Origin: Amaranthus tricolor
Taxonomy: Eukaryota; Streptophyta; Magnoliopsida; Caryophyllales; Amaranthaceae
Direction of reading: 5' to 3'
DNA length: 64,000 nt
NCBI RefSeq assembly: GCF_026212465.1
Contig: NC_080062.1
Location: 1,479,501 to 1,543,500, forward strand
Part shown: in pieces, positions 11,590 through 23,500 of the stretch
Layout of the letters: each line of letters opens with the position of its first letter
How positions within the stretch are numbered: the stretch's first letter is position 1
Made by a program: the position numbers and the translations under genes
Notes under the pieces: model-generated
What the model was told of the DNA's origin: nothing
Seen by the model: only the letters and a program-made list of their open reading frames with translations
The model's database searches: none

Positions 11590-14500
11590 CCGTTTGAAAA
11601 GGAACAGCTTTACGTGACTCTAGATTACATGTGATCGGGTTAGTTTTCATCTGAGATCGCGTTCATTGACTCATAATCATAGTTCGCTTTTCTTACTCTT
11701 CCAGCCTTACGAGGTTCAAATGCATAAGCTACCGTCAGCAATGCCTTTGATGGTCATAGTTGAAGAGTTTTCGATGTGATGAGGCAGACTGTGCAGTCCT
11801 CCAGGCTTTGAAGTTTGTTTCGTAGCAAAAGATTTAGACTTTAGATGAGTTGAGTTTATTCTGGTGCACCGTTTTTTTGAATTATATGGTAGGCTGAGAG
11901 AAAGGCAAGATTAAATGAGATTTGATTATATGATTTTACCTGAAAAAAAGCAGTTTTTGCTCCAACTGATAGAAGATTGGATTCTCACATTGCTAGCAAG
12001 AAGCAATGATTATACTTCATGTAAGTCGTAGTCGACCCAATATTTTATCATCGATATTTTTTCAGTTATGTAGCAATGATTATTGGGATTCGTAGTAGTA
12101 TATATTTTCTTTGTTCCAATATATTTGCAATTGATCGTGATATTTTCTCATACAATATATTACAATTAGTTATAAGTATTTCAGAATAAATGTAATATGT
12201 TAGAAAACATTAGAAGTATTTCAGAAAAAATGTAATATGTTGGGAAACATTCTAATGTTGTATATAGGTTTTATTATTAATTATTATTTATTGCTATAAA
12301 ATATCTTTATGATATTGAGATCTTTGCAAGTCTTTTCGTGGGATATTTATCCAAATTATGAAAATTGAAAAAAAAGTACGTTTCTGATATGAAAATACTG
12401 ATCCAAAATTCAAAATTCTACTAAAATTTAAAACTATTGAGATTGATTGGGTTGTAGTTTACATGTCTAATTTCTAGACTTCAAATTTCATTTCCACATT
12501 TTTTTTAACAACAATTACACAATTCTTACTTTTTTGTCCTTTTAATATTGTCACAATGTTTTAAAAAGCTCTCAAATAAAATATTAGAAGTACAACTTAG
12601 CTAATTTAAGACACTAGAAAATTTCAAAATTTTGAATACAAAACATTAAGTGTAAGATGCACATAGCCTAAATATGAACTTTCTACGTTTCTTTTGGTTA
12701 TTTTCGATTTTTTTTATGATTTTCATATATAACCCATCATTTACTCTTATTTTATACCCTTTTCGGTCTCCACTGCTTTGATTTTACTGTAATTTTTCTA
12801 TTACAAATTATTATATAAGACGATCTTATTGAGAGACGCGCCGTATATATGGGTTAAATAAATAACTCATCTAATATATACTATAAGAATATAAGCTATT
12901 TATTTAAGATCGTAGTTTGTTATATTTTCTCTTTTGGAAACTAACTTACACTGTTGCTTACATATCCATCAATATATTTTAATCTGTCATCACATCATAT
13001 TTACTCATTTTATATTTTATTTTATATTTCTTAATGCAAAAACACAAATTGAACTTTTATACTATATAATTTCTCCGTTCCACTATACTTGTTACATTTG
13101 ACTTTTTACGCAATTTAATGTGTTATTTTGTTCATTTATGTATTTAATTATACTTATCCAATAATTATAAAAAGTTAATATTATAAAAGTATGTGATTAG
13201 ACGATTCAAACAAGATCTCACTTGACTATATTTTTTCTTAAATATTTACCGCAATATATAAAATAAGCTTGAACGATGAATAGTGCCCATAACAAAAATA
13301 TAGCAAGTATTTCAGAACAGAGGAAGTTTATTTTTTAACGCAAATTTTTATGAGAGACCATCTCTAATTGGGCTGGTCAATTATATTTTTTTAAAAATAT
13401 TGTAAGTAGGCATTAGGGATGATGAAAGTACGATATTAAAAGTAGGCATTAAGGATACGGTAAGTAGGCATTAAGAATAATGTAAATAGACGTTAAGAAT
13501 ACAATAAATAGATATTAATTTTTATTGGGCCGAACTTAAAATACGTTTCTTAAAGGGAGAGTCACTCAATAGACACCCTTTTAGAGAAAACCAAAACATA
13601 AATTGAAAAAAGTACGTACTTGTAAAAGTACTTTTAGAAGTATCTGTACAACCATCAATTAGACATTTCTATGAAACTGCTTTCAGGACTAATTAATAAA
13701 TAGTATTAAAGTGTGGTTCAACAATAGATTATGAGTTTTAAACTTTTAAAATATTTTAAAAGTCAAAATTTTCAAATTTAGACTGAAAATTCGAACTTTT
13801 TTTTAAATTACATGGCTGATTGAAATTATTAAATTGTGTACTTGTAATTCTAGCTGACTTTCAGATTTCAATTAATAAAATACTAAAATTCTTCATTTAT
13901 CAATACTATGTCCGGATTATTTAATATATGAGAAAAAGATTTTGTAAGGCGAATAAACTCAAAATAAATTTTCAAGAGGATTATTAAAAAAACTTTTAGC
14001 TCCATGTGACCAAAAAAGAAAACAAAGTACTTATTCTTCAATAAAAGAAAAACGTTTCCATTATAACAATTGTAAATAAGTGACCCTCCTGTTTTTGGGA
14101 TAAGTTCTTAAATTTGATTTCCATTTAAACTCTATTCTACTCTTAGCTTATCATTATCAAAAAACAATAATAGTCGTGTTTACTAATTAGTTTTTTCTTA
14201 AATTCATAGGTTTGGTTATGAGTTAGGTTTTAGTCACGTCCGGTTAGACTTGGACCTAAATGATATATTTTTGGTGGATTTATTTGAACCTAGATTATTA
14301 GAGTCTCAAAATTTTGAAGCCGAATATAGACTCACATTTGCGAAATCTGATAGATCTAGCACCCGGGTCTAGTGACTACCCATGAAAGCTGTAGACTAGC
14401 CTCACAGACTAGACATGTCTTTTTAGCGCACTTTGATTTCATTCGTGCAGCTGAGAAAGCTTCTTAGGAGGTCACCATCATAAGATTAACCCCACCTTAT

Positions 14501-15567
14501 CAAGCACGCTTAACTTTGAAATTCTAAGTAAATATGTTCATTTGAAAAAAAGATGCATCTTGTTGATATAAATAATTTAATAATTATTTTTAAAGTTCAA
14601 CCTGAGATATCACACAGAGTCCTAAATAAACCTTAATTTAATTATTCATATTTGTTTTTTATTAATATTAAAATAATGTATAAATAATATGTACGTCTAA
14701 ATTAAATCCTAATAAATACAAATATAAGTTTAGATTAAGATGTATTAGGAAATGATCAATCTTATAAATAAAATCATAAAATATTTCGAGCAATTTGTTA
14801 AAATTGGCACAAATACGCTACCTAACACATTGCACATCACACATGCACCAAAGTCTACACTTTCCTATTCCTAAAAATTTGTCCCATTTTTTTTATTTTA
14901 GTTCACCCTAATGTGTTTGCCATATATTTTGGATACGATTAATTACTTTTGTCCTTTATATTCTGTCTTATTATTAATCATCTCACTATTTTAACCTGCT
15001 ATATTTAAATTTTTTAATGTTAGACTACTAATACTCTCTAGCTTACTTGTTGGTATTTTTGTTCTTTGCCTTTTGGTGATCTTTCTCGAACGGAGGAACT
15101 CTTTGACCGTATTTTCTTTTATAGTATAGGTTGCCACTCCCTTTCTTTTCCATCTTATGATCGAAATATATACCCTTATCATAATTCTTATGGTCGAAAT
15201 ATACACATGTACAATAATAATGATGATGTAACGTCTTAGTCTCCATAAAAAAAATGAGGGGGACCAACTTATTTACCTACTTCTATACATCAAGTGGAGT
15301 ATTGTATAAGTATTTTTATATATCTACATACAAAGAATATACAGATGTTCTACCAAAAAATAAAAAAGTATATACAACTTGACTTAACAGCTTTTCCCAA
15401 AACAGGAATTAATCATAGTTTTAAGCTAATTAAAACTACAAAACCACCAAAGTTTTCATTACACAGGCACAGCTTTACTTCTTCATATCGTCACCATTAA
15501 TGTCATATAATATCATGTATTAAAATCATGATAATAATTAACCCAAATTATCATGTATTCATACATG
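11590..15567. other. Intergenic region, AT-rich, with a minisatellite
   Basis: The ABCI1 3' UTR extends an unknown distance from 11590. The rest is AT-rich with decayed repeat pieces: GAGAGACG-type MITE fragments near 12825 and 13348, and a minisatellite at 13398-13516. No gene is supported: the minus-strand ORFs near 14991-15267 have poor composition and no recognisable motif. Confidence 0.5.
13398..13516 (+). repeat. Minisatellite with GTAAGTAGGCATTAAGGAT unit
   Basis: About five degenerate copies of a unit near 22-30 bp (GTAAGTAGGCATTAAGGATA and variants such as GTAAATAGACGTTAAGAATA) lie in direct order. A GAGAGACCATCTC motif precedes the array and a complementary-looking GGGAGAGTCACTC follows it at about 13556, so the array may sit inside a MITE of the GAGAC family. 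Confidence 0.6.
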
Positions 15568-15575
15568 TATAAATA
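15568..15575 (+). promoter_or_regulatory. TATA box of the NIP gene
   Basis: TATAAATA lies 133 bp upstream of the ATG at 15708, which would put transcription start near 15600 and give a leader of about 100 nt. The preceding 60 bp contains several ATCATG/CATGTAT near-palindromes of unknown meaning. Confidence 0.5.
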
Positions 15576-15707
15576 CCACCTCAAAAGTCATTATTTTCCA
15601 TCACTCTAATATTCAAATCAATCATCTTTTTTTTTACTTACAATACGACAAAAACACGTAGTATATTTTTAAGTTACAACCATCAGATTAATCTGTTCCG
15701 TTAAATC

Positions 15708-18700
15708 ATGTCGTCAAAAGTTAGCCATGTTGACGATGTCGAGTTGTCGAAAATGGAGGAAGGATCTGTCCGCGGCACAAATACTCAAACCATCACCAAT
15801 GTGCCTACTAATGTCCCGCCTTCTAATTTAGGCCTCTCATTCATTGTTGCAACCTCTTTGCAAAAGGTAATATTGACAAATTAACTCTCAAATCTTTGAA
15901 AAATTCTTTAATAAGATAATCTCAACTCTAACCGTGAGATGACTTAATATGGTTGACATAATTTTTATTTTCTTAAAAATTAAATAAAAAAAAATTATTT
16001 AGTTATCTGCTGTGTAAGTTTTACATAATTAATTTTATTTTAAATATAAATTATTTGAGCTGCTTGTATGAGTTTGTCTCACGATTAAATATCTCATACA
16101 ACACTCTAAATCTTTTACCCCAAAAGTTTTACGTTACACTTTTCATTGTGTCGTCTAAACTCCAAAATTGTTAATTTACTCCAAAACAAAGGCGAAGCTA
16201 CATGGGGCCAGCAGGGGCCTGTGGCTCATGAGGCCACTTTCTGACCATATGTTGCTAATATTACTTTATAGTTTTACGGGTCTTGACTTTTATTTTCTGA
16301 TTTTTGCTGACTGATTTAACTTTTAAGTGTCAAAAGTTTTATGAAAAGCTAACATTTTTGGCTTTTTTTTTTTTTTTTTTTTTTTTTTTTTGTAGTTGTT
16401 AGCAGAGTTTATTGGAACATACTTCATAGTATTCACAGGGTGTGCAGCAATTATAATAGAGAAAACCAAAGGAGAAGTGACTTATGCAGGAATTTGTTTA
16501 ACTTGGGGCTTAATTATAATGATTGTTGTTTACACATTAGAGCATGTTTCTTGCCATTTCAACCCATCAGTCACCATTACTTATGCCCTTCTCAGAGGAT
16601 TTTCATGGAAGTTGGTACGTCTATAATTCTTCATTTAACCCTTTCTTAGTGCATTTATATCATGATTTGAGTTTGATTTATTAGGACTAATCCATCTTAC
16701 AATAAAGTAGATAACATATCTTGAATTTTAACCATCAGTTTTAACTCTTTTGGTAGAGTTGGTCTTTTGGTAAGGTATCAAAACTTAAAAGCCAACATGA
16801 CAGATGGATTGAGTGTTCAAAACTCATCAACCCCTCATTTAAGTGGAATATCTAGTGTTAAGAGATCAACTCAACCAAAAGCTTAAACTGATGATTGAGG
16901 TCTCAAGATATGTTATATACTTTAAAACGCCCCTTCACACGAGATCGCTTTAGACTAGAAGTGTGGATGCAGTACAAATCCTCCTCATACCTAACACTAA
17001 ATATTCCACTTTAGATGAAGGATGATTGAGATTCCCATGTCAACAAGCCAACTCAACCAAATTTTTAAACTGATAGTTGAGATGGTTGAGGTCTTATGAT
17101 ATATTTTATAGTCTTACATTAGCACCATGGATGAAAATAACATGTGTTGTATCCACACGTTTAGTCCAAATAAATTTTACGTGAGAAAACGTAATAGATT
17201 ATAAAAGATATTTATCGCCATCTATCAAAATTCCGTTATAAAGTATGTTTGGGCGAGGATCTACAATAGGTGACCTTCTAGAAAGTCCTCGCATTGTATA
17301 CTCTTTATAAATCTTTATCTTTTGGAATTAAAGCTTACATCAGTATTGATTGTTGTATGAATTTAATTTTATTATTTATTAATGTTATATGTACATGTTT
17401 TTTGTTTGTAGGTTCCACTTTATATTGTTGCTCAAATGTTGGGATCTATTCTTGCTAGTTTCACTTTATCTCTTTTGCTTGATGTACCTCAAGAGGCATA
17501 TTTTGGAACTGTTCCTTCTGGATCAGATGCTCAATCTTTGGTTATGGAGATTATCATTTCTTTCATCCTTATGTTCGTCATTTTTGGTACTGCCTTTGAT
17601 GAAAGAGCGGTGAGTTTCACTTTCCTTATCCGTTCTTCTTATCTTTGCTCTACTTAATGCTAAAGCAGGGAGAATTTAGATTTGAGTCTGCCTAAGTTAT
17701 GATTCAGATATAATTTTATCAAAAACTCTATTAATATTGAATTGCGTAACATATATAATACAAAAATATAGCTGACAAATTAGTTCAGTATACATGTAAA
17801 ATTGAGTATTTAGCCCACCCTTACCAATATAAGTAGTCTAGGCTAAAAGTATGGTACCTGGCTACATATTCAACTTGATAGTAGAAGTATATAAGATTCA
17901 GACCCGCTTTTGAAATCATGTTAAGTGATCTTTTCAACAAAAGCTTTTAACTTAGAATTAGAGTTCTAAGATATGTTATATACTTTATAAGTCAAGACTC
18001 AAGCAAGCCGAGGCGATTAGCGGTACATTCTCTGATCTAGAGCTTACTCAGTTGCCTCCGCTTGTGGGTCTTGGGCTCGGTCTAATATACCTTTTAACTT
18101 CATTTATACAATATTTTTTCTTATCCAGTTATGATACTGAAAAGTTCATTCTGTTTCATATCAACAGCATAATCAGTTTGCTGGTGTTGCCATTGGAATG
18201 ACTATCCTCATGAATGCCTTAATTGCTGGGTAAGTCTACCCTTTTCACACCAACCTCATTGCTAATCATTCTTTTTGAATTTGCTTTATTAGCAAAACAA
18301 AAGGAGAGCTTTTGAATATAGTGTATCAAATTTAAAGTGATAAAAGGTGATATAGTATATAATATATCGCGAGATCTTCTCTCTCGTTGGCTTTTGATAC
18401 CATATATATTAACAAACCAACTCAGTCAAAAATTTAAGTTGATAATTGAGCTTCTAGGATATTGTATATACTCTATCAAGAGAATCAAAGACGAAGCAAA
18501 AATTTACAAATTAAATTATAATATTTCTCTAATAACTTTGTATTTTAAACATTTAATAGAGAATTACGTAATATAATATTAAACTTTCAATTTTTTAGAT
18601 CATGTGCAGTTGAACATATTGCACATGCTCAGATCCTCCCCTGAAGAGAATGTTTTCCCTTTTTTTGTATTAACTAACATATAATCTTATTAATCTTATT

Positions 18701-18966
18701 ACAGGACAATATCAGGAGCATCAATGAATCCAGCAAGAAGCATAGGTCCAGCACTAGTCATGCAAGTTTACAAAGGGCTTTGGATATATGTTGTGGGTCC
18801 CACTATTGGGTGTATACTTGGTGGAATAGCCTATAACATAATGCGATATATGGATCAATTCCCATCTAAACTCACAAATTGGAGCACATCCATGGAGAAA
18901 AAGTTCATCAATTGGTTTGGTATTTTGAAGGGAAAGTTCTTTGATGCATTCCACAAAGTTCATTAA
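15708..18966 (+). CDS. NOD26-like intrinsic protein (NIP aquaporin), five exons
   Basis: Exons are 15708-15866, 16396-16614, 17412-17609, 18168-18229 and 18705-18966; all junctions are GT..AG and keep frame, giving 299 residues. It is a membrane channel of the MIP family with six transmembrane helices and cytosolic ends; NIPs move glycerol, water, ammonia or metalloids. The loop B motif is NPS at 109-111 and the loop E motif NPA at 221-223. By alignment the selectivity filter is W90 (H2), A209 (H5), A218 (LE1) and R224 (LE2); NIP subgroup I normally has W/V/A/R, so the H5 alanine is odd. Loop B reads [11 protein letters not shown] where the family has LGHISGAHFNPA, one residue fewer, consistent with an in-frame 3-nt deletion. 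The five-exon structure is usual for NIPs. Family is certain; the subgroup is probable. Confidence 0.93.
16364..16391 (+). repeat. Poly-T tract before NIP exon 2
   Basis: A run of about 28 T directly precedes the TGTAG acceptor of exon 2, forming an extreme polypyrimidine tract. Length is likely to vary between individuals or between sequencing reads. Confidence 0.85.
16740..17120 (+). repeat. SINE-like dispersed repeat in NIP intron 2
   Basis: TGGTAGAGTTGG at 16753-16764 matches the Pol III A box at 11 of 12 positions, and TGTTCAAAACT at about 16814-16824 matches the B box at 10 of 11, spaced as in tRNA-derived SINEs. Downstream, a 50-bp core (CAACTCAACCAAAAGCTTAA .. GATATGTTATATAC) occurs at about 16866-16922 and again at 17047-17110. 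Both cores and the intervening AGAAGTGTGGAT phrase recur at 63050-63345. This suggests a tRNA-derived SINE or a composite of it with another repeat. Confidence 0.5.
17930..17992 (+). repeat. Core fragment of the SINE-like repeat
   Basis: The phrase TCAACAAAAGCTTTTAACTT .. AAGATATGTTATATAC matches the core at 16866-16922. It lies in NIP intron 3. A further, more diverged core is at 18416-18476 in intron 4. Confidence 0.45.
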
Positions 18967-20590
18967 ACTTGCCACTTTTAACTTATATTTGAACTTGTAA
19001 ATAGTTGTAATAGATTAGATTGTGTTAATTAATATAATTGCTTTGTAAATGCTTTGTGATTAATGATCTAATCTTGTATAATCTTTACTAATAAGAATTG
19101 TTAGTATGTATTTCTATTTGTCTCTGTGAAGTAACAATTCTTAATTCTTAAGGATAGTATTAATTTGTATTTGAAGAATAAAAAAAAATAAAAGTGGGTG
19201 AAATTGAGCGAATGATTGCAAATTCATAAAGACAGAATGAGTATATTAGCTAAGCAAAAAGAACTCATGCCATTGATAATGGAGTATATATAGTGATATA
19301 CTTGATGGCACGCTAAACTTATTGTACGTGTTAATTGCAATAGTTCTTTTTGTGTAAGGAAGATTTTGTTCGCACACAACATGATCCAATATGTTATTAG
19401 GAAAAGAACAAGATTCAATATTATATTATTTGATGTATTGGTTTTATGAGACTTGTATCATTGTATGGGAGCATGAATATGATTAGGGAATGGTTGATGT
19501 ATTGACGTGATCGATATAGTGGCATTAAAGTGAAAAAAGGAAAATTGGATTATTGTTCCAAAAGAAAAGGTTAATTCAGCTTTCCTTGGTGGTGGACTAA
19601 AAGTCGAGTCGTCTTTTCTTGCAAAGCACCAAAAAACTAACTCGGCTTTGGAGCTTGATGCGTGTTTTTGGCATGCTTTGTTTTTGCTGTTTTTGCTTAA
19701 TACAAGTGTTAGATAGTATAATTTATAAATACTCTCTAATACACAGTTTACACCGGTTAATCTGCACTTAATTCTCATTTTGTCTCTCTAGGTGCAATCT
19801 CTCCATTAAAGCTTCATAAATCAATAACACATCTAAACTATGGAGGATATAAGATGAACCTTATTAATCGCTAATTTTGATTGTTTTGTTGTTGCATTCG
19901 TGCAAATTGTGATTTCTTGCACTTGGGTATCAATAGATCAATATTGAAAATTTTACATTAAGAAAAATCTTGTATTAAAGAAATAAAAAATAAATAATAA
20001 AAAATTAAAAAATTAAAGAGAAATTAAGTAAGTTATCTTTTGATTTTAACTTTTAATTTTTGATATTTTTGTTTTTTAAATTTATTTTCTCTTTTATGCA
20101 AATAACCTGTAATAATCGGTTAAAATTTAAACAGTTAAGTTTTTGGATAAGTAACCCTAAAATTAAAATTAATTATAGTTAATCAAAAGTTAAAATTATT
20201 ATTGAAAAATCAATATAAATTTGGATTAATCTAGATAAATTTTTCTAATTTTTATCCTTCAAAAAGTTTTAAGCATTGCAAGTATAGAAAATCAGAATAT
20301 TAGATAAGATATTAAATTAGAAAAATTACTATTACATTTAAGGTTTAAGGTGCAAACTCGGCCGAGAGACAGGATTTGATTATGTTTTAACTGCCGTCTG
20401 CCGGAGTATTCGTCAGTAAACCGCATTTAGAGTTGCATTATTACATTAATCTTCTCCGAAACAAAATTTTTAATCGCTCACTCATTTTATTGCAACCCAG
20501 ACTTTTCCCTCTCTCTCCTCTAAAACCCTAAAATTTTCTAAATCCCTGCCCAAATCACTGTACTTTTCTTAATCAAATTGATCGAAAATC
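18967..20590. other. NIP 3' UTR, intergenic DNA and DEG7 promoter/leader
   Basis: The NIP 3' UTR probably ends within about 150 bp of the stop. The centre is AT-rich; a TATAAATA-like word near 19722 has no gene attached. The DEG7 leader occupies the last 100-150 bp: it is pyrimidine-rich (TTTTCCCTCTCTCTCCTC near 20502) and carries a telo-box at 20523-20531. Confidence 0.45.
20523..20531 (+). promoter_or_regulatory. Telo-box in the DEG7 leader
   Basis: AAACCCTAA lies 60 bp upstream of the DEG7 ATG in a pyrimidine-rich leader. Telo-boxes are common near transcription starts of plant housekeeping genes; function here is inferred. Confidence 0.5.
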
Positions 20591-23500
20591 ATGGGAGATC
20601 AGCTAGAAAGATTAGGATCAGAGGCAATTTCAGCAGAAGATGCATCCTTGAAAAATGATCTATGTATGGAAATTGATCCGCCATTGATTGAAAATGCTGC
20701 GACTGCTGAAGATTGGCGAAAAGCGCTAAATAAAGTTGTTCCTGCAGTTGTTGTTCTTCGTACTACTGCTTGTCGCGCTTTTGATACTGAATCTGCTGGT
20801 GCTAGTTACGCTACTGGTTTCGTCGTTGATAAACGGCGCGGAATTATTCTTACTAATCGTCATGTTGTTAAACCAGGTTGATTTTCATCATTAACTGTGT
20901 TAATTAGGGTTTAAGCGTGGTTACGGAGGAAGTTTTGCTTTATAATGGATGTTGATAAGCAAATTGTTAATAACTTTAGTGTTTTCATTAGGATACTGAT
21001 TTGCAAAGTAATATTCTGCAAACTGATAATAAGACTGATCAATAATAAACTGCCAGCAATTTCGTAGTTGTCAATTTGCAACTCAGTTTCTATTATTAAG
21101 TTTGAATTTTGGTTTTGATGATTAAGCTAATTTTTTTTTGTCGTTTTGTATTTTTTATAGGTCCAGTAGTGGCTGAAGCGATGTTCTTGAATCGAGAGGA
21201 GATTCCTGTTTTTCCGGCTTATAGAGATCCTGTGAGTAAACTGTTTTTGAGGTTTTTATTGCTTTTGGGAAGTTCTAATTATTTTATTCATTTTTTGTAT
21301 GAATTCTTTTTAAAGGAAGATTCTTTTGTGTGTGAATTTGTCTGATCATGTATGAATTTGATTCGGTGCGTTTTGATGGAATATTATCTGTTGCAATTTG
21401 ATTATTGACACTTTTTTGGGTGAGAATGTTGTCTGTACTTTTTATCTTGTAACTAGAAGGTTCAAGGATTTTAGGATGCATAAAAATTAGAATACTTTGA
21501 TGCAAGTGGTTGATACCTGTTTAGAACAAAAATAGTAATTGAAAATTTTTTATTTATGTTTTGAATTTTGATAAGTCAATTGTTTTGGATGATTTGTTGG
21601 TTGGTTTTTCCATAGGCAATGGTTTATTGTATAATGAAGGGTTTGATTTTCTCCCTCTTAAGAACTTGCATTGTCTTACGTTGAAGCATTAGTATCATAT
21701 TGGTTGATTGAATAGAAGTGGATCTTTTTCATCTGATAAGGGAAATTAGAGTGTTTAACGTTGATGTCAACTTGGTTTCGGGAATAGGAGGTGTTTACTG
21801 AGATCTTGCTCTTCAATCTAAAAAAATTTGGTAGCTTAGCCTCTACCTAGCACGAGCTAAGGTTTCACTTTGATCAATCTGTCTTGGGATGATTTTGGTT
21901 GGCACAAGCATGGGCTATAGATGACTACTTAGCTCACTTTAAGAAGTTATACCTTGGGATTTGGAGCTTCTAAAATTTTAAATTTTCTTTTTGCCAGTAA
22001 GATTTATATGTTGACACTAAGCATGGCATGGATGATTACGTAGCTTACTTAAAAGAAGTTAAAATTTGGAGCTTCTAAAATTTCAAATTTTCTTTTCGCC
22101 AGTAAGAATTTTGTGGTGACACTAAGCATGACATTTGCTGCTTTGATCCTGAGCTTGGCTTTGGCGCTGCTCAAATGCAGCATCCTTTTTGCTGTGCAAT
22201 ATTGAGTGCTGAGTTATTTGCGTATGGAATGAGGACCTTACTCAGTGAACTATTGTGAGGTAATAGATATTACCTGAATTCTGTATAGAAATTGGATTTT
22301 CATGTTCTGCTATATATTCAGTTCAATTTTGAGTTCTAAGGGGTCTACTACAATTTAATCACCTTTTGTTCAACTTTCATAAGATACAAGTTTCCGGTTG
22401 ATAGGCAATTTCGTTCACCCACAAACATTATATTAATACTGGTGCGTGATAAGCAGGGGGGGAAGATTTAGTTTTGTTTGTTTTTGAATGGAAAGCAAGC
22501 AGTGTATAAACTGTATACGTGATATGTGACAGATTTTTAGCAGAAAAGAACTGTTACTCAATGAATCTAGCTTTATTGTGAAACATACTGTGAATGTAAA
22601 AAAGCATAAATTACAAAGTTCTGAACAAAGGGGTTTTTCATAGGATTATTGGGCCTAAATTGAATTTTTTTTGAACTTGTCCTTCAAAAATTTTTTTTTT
22701 TGAAATATTTTACCCTCTTTTAGCATAAATTTAGGGCCTCTTAGCCGCCAAGGAAAGTGACTACTCTAGGATTACTTTAGCTTTTGAGAAAATAATGTGA
22801 GGAGATCACAGGTTAACAGATTAAAACACACATCTATCTTTGCTTATGATCTTACTTGTTAGCTGAAAAATTCTGTAATTGACCCGAAACTTGATACTGT
22901 GAATTTTGTACATTGCCTTTGGTTGGAGCCCTAAAGGTGTGCGTTCATGTTTTGTTTCACTAGATTAGCTAAAGAGTTCTTGTAGAGGTTTGGAATTTTC
23001 ACTTCAAATTATGAGGGCCCTGCTTATACTGACATTTGGTTATCAATGGCGAACCTCATACCCTTTGATAAATTTCATTATTTCTGTTGCATTTATTTAC
23101 TTATGTTAGTTGATTGTTGGTGTTGAGAAGAATTTGGTTGCTGGAGTTTGGAAGTGAAAATGGTGGAAATGGGAATGATGTTCTCCATATTTTGTTACTC
23201 TTCGTTCAGTTGCGATTTTGAATTGGGAAAGGAGAAACTCTTTTTTCCTTGTGGATTAACTCCTTGGAGTGCTTAGGATGTTTTTCGAAAAGCTCAAGTG
23301 TGTGTGTGTGTGTGTGTGTTGTGTGTGTGTGAGAGGGAGGTTTTTTGGTCTTGGTCTTTTTGTTCATAATTCTTTGTTCACTTGTTTCTTTAGGTGCATG
23401 ATTTCGGATTCTTTAGATACGATCCGCAACAAGTTCGATTTCTAGAATATGAAGAGATCCCTCTTGCTCCCGAAGCTGCTTGTGTTGGGCTTGAAATCAG

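Noticed and set aside
19458..19778. 106-residue minus-strand ORF
   Set aside because: No recognisable domain, and a TATA-like word nearby is on the other strand; I found nothing to support a gene.
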